Of a DNA stretch of 64,000 bases, positions 60,077 through 64,000 are shown piece after piece. The DNA is taken from positions 62,001 through 126,000 of the forward strand of contig NZ_SORE01000013.1 in the NCBI RefSeq assembly GCF_004366595.1, given 5' to 3'. Origin of the DNA: Paraburkholderia rhizosphaerae. GTDB lineage: Bacteria > Pseudomonadota > Gammaproteobacteria > Burkholderiales > Burkholderiaceae. Every line of letters begins with the position of its first letter. Position 1 is the first letter of the stretch. The translations under genes and the position numbers were made by a program. The notes beneath the pieces were generated by a model. It saw only the letters and a list, made by a program, of their open reading frames with translations, had not been told where the DNA came from and searched no databases.

Positions 60077-60331
60077 TCAGGCCTGCGGGATCTCGATCTT
60101 GACCTCGAGCACTTCAAGATCGTCGTGACGCTCGAGATTTACGCGGATATCGTCGTCGTTGATTTTGACGTACTTCGAAATCACAGCGACAAGCTCGCGT
60201 TGCAACGCCGGCAGATAATCGGCGGGCGCACGGCCGCCAGCACGTTCGTGCGCGATGATCAACTGCAGGCGTTCCTTCGCTACCGACGCGGATTTCTTCT
60301 TCTCGCCCAGCAAAAACGAAAGAATCGACAT
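60077..60331 (-). CDS. minE: Cell division topological specificity factor MinE
   Basis: An 84-residue MinE. MSILSFLLGEKKKSASVAKERLQLIIAHERAG is the MinD-interacting and membrane-targeting helix; the C-terminal part is VISKYVKINDDDIRVNLERHDDLEVLEVKIEI. It follows minD by 12 bp. It drives pole-to-pole MinCD oscillation that places the division septum at midcell. Confidence 0.97.
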   Translation of the reverse strand: MSILSFLLGEKKKSASVAKERLQLIIAHERAGGRAPADYLPALQRELVAVISKYVKINDDDIRVNLERHDDLEVLEVKIEIPQA

Positions 60332-60343
60332 ACGTGCGCTCCC

Positions 60344-61159
60344 TTACTTGGTGCCGAAGAGGCGCTGCAGCAGGCCTGGCTTCTGGTAATCGGTAAAGCG
60401 AAGCGACTTCTGTTCGCCGAGGAAGCGCGACACGATGTCCTTATACGATTCCGCGACATCGGTCCCGTCGAGGTGCACTGCGGGCAGGCCCTGATTCGAC
60501 GCGTGCAGTACCGCTTCAGACTCGGGCACGACGCCGATCAGCTCGATGCGCAGGATTTCCTGGATGTCCGACAGCGACAGCATCTCGCCCTCGCTGACCC
60601 GCTTCGGGTTGTAGCGCGTGATCAGCAGATGCTCCTTGATCGGCTCCTTGCCTTCGATCGCACGTTTGGTTTTCGACGACAGAATGCCGAGAATACGGTC
60701 CGAATCGCGCACCGACGACACTTCCGGGTTCGTCACGATCAGCGCTTCGTCGGCGAAGTGCATGGCAAGCAGCGCGCCCGATTCGATACCCGCCGGCGAA
60801 TCGCAGACGATGTACTCGAAGTCCATCGCGATCAGGTCGTTAATGACTTTCTCGACGCCTTCCATCGTCAGCGCGTCTTTATCGCGTGTTTGCGAAGCCG
60901 GCAGGATAAACAGGTTCTCGCACTTCTTGTCCTTGATCAGCGCCTGATTCAGATTCGCTTCGCCCTGGATCACGTTGATCAGGTCATACACGACGCGGCG
61001 CTCGCAGCCCATGATGAGGTCGAGATTGCGCAGGCCGACATCGAAGTCGATCACGGCGGTCTTGTGGCCGCGCAATGCGAGGCCCGACGCAAAGCTCGCG
61101 CTCGTGGTCGTCTTGCCTACGCCACCCTTGCCCGAAGTCACCACAATGATTTTTGCCAT
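60344..61159 (-). CDS. minD: Septum-site determining ATPase MinD
   Basis: A 271-residue deviant Walker-A ATPase. SGKGGVGKTTTSASFASGLA is the ATP site, FDVGLRNLDLIMG the switch region, and YIVCDSPAGIESGALLAMHFADE the Walker B part. The C-terminal amphipathic membrane helix is QKPGLLQRLFG. minC is upstream by 91 bp and minE follows. Confidence 0.98.
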   Translation of the reverse strand: MAKIIVVTSGKGGVGKTTTSASFASGLALRGHKTAVIDFDVGLRNLDLIMGCERRVVYDLINVIQGEANLNQALIKDKKCENLFILPASQTRDKDALTMEGVEKVINDLIAMDFEYIVCDSPAGIESGALLAMHFADEALIVTNPEVSSVRDSDRILGILSSKTKRAIEGKEPIKEHLLITRYNPKRVSEGEMLSLSDIQEILRIELIGVVPESEAVLHASNQGLPAVHLDGTDVAESYKDIVSRFLGEQKSLRFTDYQKPGLLQRLFGTK

Positions 61160-61250
61160 TGGCCTTTACCTTGTATCCGTCGATTTCGTGAAATGAGTTG
61201 TCCGGCAATTCGTTGCGTACGTATTGCGTATCGCGCGCAATGCAGCGCCC

Positions 61251-62066
61251 CTACGTGAGACGCAGCGGCTCGATCATCAGCTTCTCTTCGTCGAGCCAGA
61301 TCTGCACCGCCTTGCCAAGCACATCGCCGGGCAGCGGGTTCTCGGTCGTGCGATAGATGCCAGCGATCGAGATCAGTTCCGGCTCGAGACAGGTGCAGAA
61401 AATGCGCGCTTCGTGATTGCCGTGCACGCCGGCGAGCGCGCGGCCGCGCAGCGGTGCATAGATATGAATGTTGCCTTCCGCGATGACTTCCGCGCCGTGG
61501 CTCACCAGACCGAGCACGACGAGGTCGCCCTTCGCATAGATTCGCTGACCCGAACGCAGCGGCTTGTCGACGACCAGCGTCTGCGACGCGGCGCCCGGCG
61601 TACCGATCTGCACCGGTTCCGCCGGCTGGCTCGCGGCCGGCGCAAAGTCGGCCGAAGGCGCGGGCGCCGGTGCGGACGAAGCCGCCGTGACTGGCTCCTG
61701 CGACGCTTGTTCGCTTGCCGCCTTCGCGTTCGGACGCCGGTCGCGCGCTTCGAGCAGCGGCAGACCGCTGTCGCCGACCCAGACGTGCTGCGCCGCATCG
61801 GCGACCACGCCGATCGGGCGCATCCGCACGCTGTCGAGCAGCGCGGCAATCTCCGCGAGTGGCACGCGCTCGTTTTCCGCGAGGCGGCGCACGTCGATCG
61901 CGACGACGTCATTGGCGAAAAACTCGGGGGTCGCCTCGAAGCGGCGCGTCAGTTCGGCGCGCATTTCGCCGAGGTCGGTGGTTTTTACCACGAACAGAAG
62001 CGTGTCCACCGTACCGCTGCGCAATTCGAAAAAGGGCGATTTCTTGGGCGACATAGCGTTCGGCAA
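61251..62066 (-). CDS. minC: Septum-site inhibitor MinC
   Basis: A 271-residue MinC. The N-terminal FtsZ-inhibiting domain covers residues about 10-105, and the C-terminal beta-helix begins TLVVDKPLRSGQRIYAKGDLVVLGLVSHGAEVIAEGNIHIYAPLRGRALAG. The linker is long and Ala/Pro-rich (residues about 120-165). The end LEPELISIAGIYR is typical. It is the first gene of minCDE. Confidence 0.96.
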   Translation of the reverse strand: MPNAMSPKKSPFFELRSGTVDTLLFVVKTTDLGEMRAELTRRFEATPEFFANDVVAIDVRRLAENERVPLAEIAALLDSVRMRPIGVVADAAQHVWVGDSGLPLLEARDRRPNAKAASEQASQEPVTAASSAPAPAPSADFAPAASQPAEPVQIGTPGAASQTLVVDKPLRSGQRIYAKGDLVVLGLVSHGAEVIAEGNIHIYAPLRGRALAGVHGNHEARIFCTCLEPELISIAGIYRTTENPLPGDVLGKAVQIWLDEEKLMIEPLRLT

Positions 62067-62412
62067 AAAATTTTGCGTATTTTACAGGGGTCCTGGCGCA
62101 CGTCGAACATTTTTGCCAATAAACGGCGCGAGCCATGCGGCAACGCGTGCGGCACACATGCGCGAAGCCCGCCAATCGCGGTACGACCCCGCGATAGCCG
62201 CAAAGCACAATGGTTGGGATAAACACACAGGCCACGCGGCAGACAAACACCGTGGACGCCGCGCGCAATGCCAGCACGCATCGCGAGAAGCGCGCCGGGC
62301 AGTGCGCGCGCAAGTGCGCCAAGCGGCGCGTCCGAATAGCGCGTCCGAATAGCGCGTCCGAAAAGCACGCCGGAAAATTGCATCCGGAACGTGCGGCCGG
62401 AAAGCGCCCCGC
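62067..62412. other. Gap upstream of minC with a short tandem repeat
   Basis: About 345 bp between minC and the acetyltransferase gene. Three 13-bp units GCGCGTCCGAATA (62326, 62339, 62352; the last ends AAAA) lie near the right side. No gene was recognised. The minC promoter should be on the left side. Confidence 0.6.
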
Positions 62413-62946
62413 TTACCCGGCCGGCGGCGCCGCCGCAGGCGTCACATGGCGCACCAGTTGCGTTTCCCACTGGTTTTGTGCGCGCGCGGTTGGCCGGTGA
62501 TCACCGGTGGGACCGAACCCGAGCCGCTCGTAAAAGCGCATCGCGTTCCGGTTGCTATCGGCAACCCACGCGTACACCTCGGTCGCACCACCGTGCGCGA
62601 GCCATTCGCTCGCGGTATTGACGAGCAGTTCACCGCCGCGCAGGTGACGCACGGCCGGCGCGACCCACAACTCGCTGACGAACGCGCGGCGCGCGGGCGT
62701 ATCGTCGAAGCAGGCATCGATCAGGCCCGCCGGATGGCCCTCGGTGTAAAGAATGAAAGTCGTGGACGTGATGGACGTCGCGTTCAGCGCGGCCTTTGCA
62801 TCGAACGTGGTGGCATCCGCGGACAAAGCTTCTTCGAGCGTATCCCCGAACGCGTAAGGCGCCTCCCGTAACGATGCGGTACGGAGTTCGCGAAAGACAT
62901 CGCCCTGATTAGCGGCAATGCGCGCAACGGTGAGTGACGGACTCAT
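62413..62946 (-). CDS. GNAT-family N-acetyltransferase
   Basis: A 177-residue acetyl-CoA-dependent transferase. SELWVAPAVRHLRGGELLVNTASEWLAHGGATEVYAWV and NRNAMRFYERLGFGPTGDH are the cofactor-binding and C-terminal motifs. The N-terminal part (VFRELRTASLREAPYAFGDTLEEAL) is like other small-molecule or peptide acetylases of this group. The start is the ATG at MSPSLTV. The substrate is unknown. Confidence 0.85.
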   Translation of the reverse strand: MSPSLTVARIAANQGDVFRELRTASLREAPYAFGDTLEEALSADATTFDAKAALNATSITSTTFILYTEGHPAGLIDACFDDTPARRAFVSELWVAPAVRHLRGGELLVNTASEWLAHGGATEVYAWVADSNRNAMRFYERLGFGPTGDHRPTARAQNQWETQLVRHVTPAAAPPAG

Positions 62947-63175
62947 GCAGACGTAGATTCCCGGACCTGAAAGCGTAAAACGATACACCCAACCCAAACC
63001 CGATCGCACCCGCACGAACGAACCGTGCGCCCCTGCGCAGCCCGCTTCGACCCGCCCCCTTCCGCTCGACGGTATAGCCTAACCGAACCGCCGTACGAGT
63101 CAAATGCTTATTTCGGACATCGGTGGTGCGCATTCGCACCGACGCAAAAGGGCTGAACTGACGGATGGACAGAGA

Positions 63176-63961
63176 TCAAGGCGCGTCGTAACGGCCGGTG
63201 CCATCGGGCCACGACGTCAGCACCTCGAAGCCGTCGTCGGTGACCGCAATCATATGCTCCCATTGCGCGGACAACGATTTGTCCTTGGTCACGACGGTCC
63301 AGCCGTCGCGCATAACGGTCGTGCCCGCGCGCCCCGCATTGATCATCGGCTCGATCGTAAACACCATGCCCGGCTTCAGACGCACGCCCTGCCCCGGCTG
63401 ACCGTAATGCAGCACCTGCGGGTCCTCGTGATACACCTTGCCGATGCCATGGCCGCAGTAATCGCGCACGATCGAAAAACCGTCGCGTTGCGCGACCTTC
63501 TGGATCGCGTGGCCGATATCGCCCAACGTTGCGCCGGGCTTTACCTGGCGAATGCCCGCAATCATCGCTTCATACGTGGTGTCGATCAGTTGCTGCGCGA
63601 CCTTGCTCGGCTCACCGACCGTGTACATGCGGCTCGTGTCGCCGAAGTAACCGTCCTTGATCACCGCGACGTCGATATTGATGATGTCGCCGTCCTTCAA
63701 GACCTCATTGCGGTTCGGAATGCCATGACATACGACCGAGTTCACCGACGTGCAGACCGTTTTCGGAAAACCCATATAGCCGATGTTCGCCGCCACCGCC
63801 TGCTGCGTGTTGACGATGAATTCACGGCACAGCGCGTCAAGCTCGTCAGTCGACACGCCAGGTTTCACGTGTTCGCCGATCATCACGAGTACATCAGCCG
63901 CGAGACGGCCGGCAATGCGCAGCTTCGTGATGTCATCGGGAGTCTTGTAGGTAATGGCCAT
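63176..63961 (-). CDS. map: Methionine aminopeptidase, type I
   Basis: A 261-residue metalloenzyme that removes the initiator methionine. Metal ligands are seen in NIDVAVIKDGYFGDTSRMY (two Asp), YCGHGIGKVYHEDPQ (His), FTIEPMINAG (Glu) and QWEHMIAV (Glu). The start MAITYKTPDD is standard. The window ends about 40 bases past it; map genes are often near rpsB-tsf, which would be off the right edge. Confidence 0.96.
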   Translation of the reverse strand: MAITYKTPDDITKLRIAGRLAADVLVMIGEHVKPGVSTDELDALCREFIVNTQQAVAANIGYMGFPKTVCTSVNSVVCHGIPNRNEVLKDGDIINIDVAVIKDGYFGDTSRMYTVGEPSKVAQQLIDTTYEAMIAGIRQVKPGATLGDIGHAIQKVAQRDGFSIVRDYCGHGIGKVYHEDPQVLHYGQPGQGVRLKPGMVFTIEPMINAGRAGTTVMRDGWTVVTKDKSLSAQWEHMIAVTDDGFEVLTSWPDGTGRYDAP

Positions 63962-64000
63962 GTGCGCAAAAACGGAGGCGGTGCGCGCCATTCGGCCTGC

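Overview
The window is GC-rich, densely packed chromosomal DNA from a beta-proteobacterium of the Burkholderiaceae, most likely Burkholderia or Paraburkholderia. This rests on the gene neighbourhoods (gmk-rpoZ-spoT next to yicC and rph-rdgB-hemW, minCDE, metE/metR, a Burkholderia-type porin) and on protein sequence character. No species call is possible from the sequence alone.

Region by region: (1) 1-15004, minus strand: a tightly overlapping aryl-polyene-type biosynthetic operon. It holds a chain-length-factor-like ketosynthase, two acyltransferase activities, two acyl carrier proteins, an AMP-ligase/dehydratase fusion, a glycosyltransferase/acyltransferase fusion, an aromatic amino acid ammonia-lyase, a thioesterase, a LolA-like carrier, an MMPL exporter, ketosynthases, a dehydratase and a ketoreductase. 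It runs off the left edge. (2) 15500-16274: a yybP-ykoY-type manganese riboswitch in front of a GDT1/UPF0016 cation exporter. (3) 16484-25940: a DUF4136 lipoprotein, pepN, a HigBA-type toxin-antitoxin pair with a probable leaderless promoter, divergent metE/metR, fbp and tRNA-Thr. (4) 25930-32820: decayed DNA with a TonB-dependent receptor pseudogene, a secreted chorismate mutase, an exonuclease/GIY-YIG fusion, a cold-shock protein, a candidate small RNA and a porin. (5) 32851-41876: greB, two identical tRNA-Arg genes, a DUF2591 gene, spoT, rpoZ, gmk, yicC, rph, rdgB and hemW.

(6) 42005-51466: a 9.4 kb integrated element in the 3' end of tRNA-Ser(TGA), bounded by 15-bp direct repeats. It has a P4-type integrase with matching arm-site pairs at both ends, an unknown cargo gene, an AlpA-like regulator and an Ash/Icd-like ORF that contains a promoter, three hairpins and a terminator (a candidate C4/CI-type antisense RNA). 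A chain of overlapping small genes then leads into a DUF3987 replication-type protein, followed by a lone HK97-fold major capsid protein, a small terminase-like protein, and a BrnA-type antitoxin gene split in two frames. No portal, large terminase, protease or tail genes are present. This looks like a phage satellite that carries its own capsid protein, and it is the most interesting part of the window.

(7) 51766-63961: an orphan fimbrial-type adhesin, small lipoproteins, an MFS symporter, a heptosyltransferase, a ClC transporter, minCDE, a GNAT acetyltransferase and map. Coordinates were read by eye from the sequence. Family assignments come from recognised motifs and remembered family features, not from database searches.
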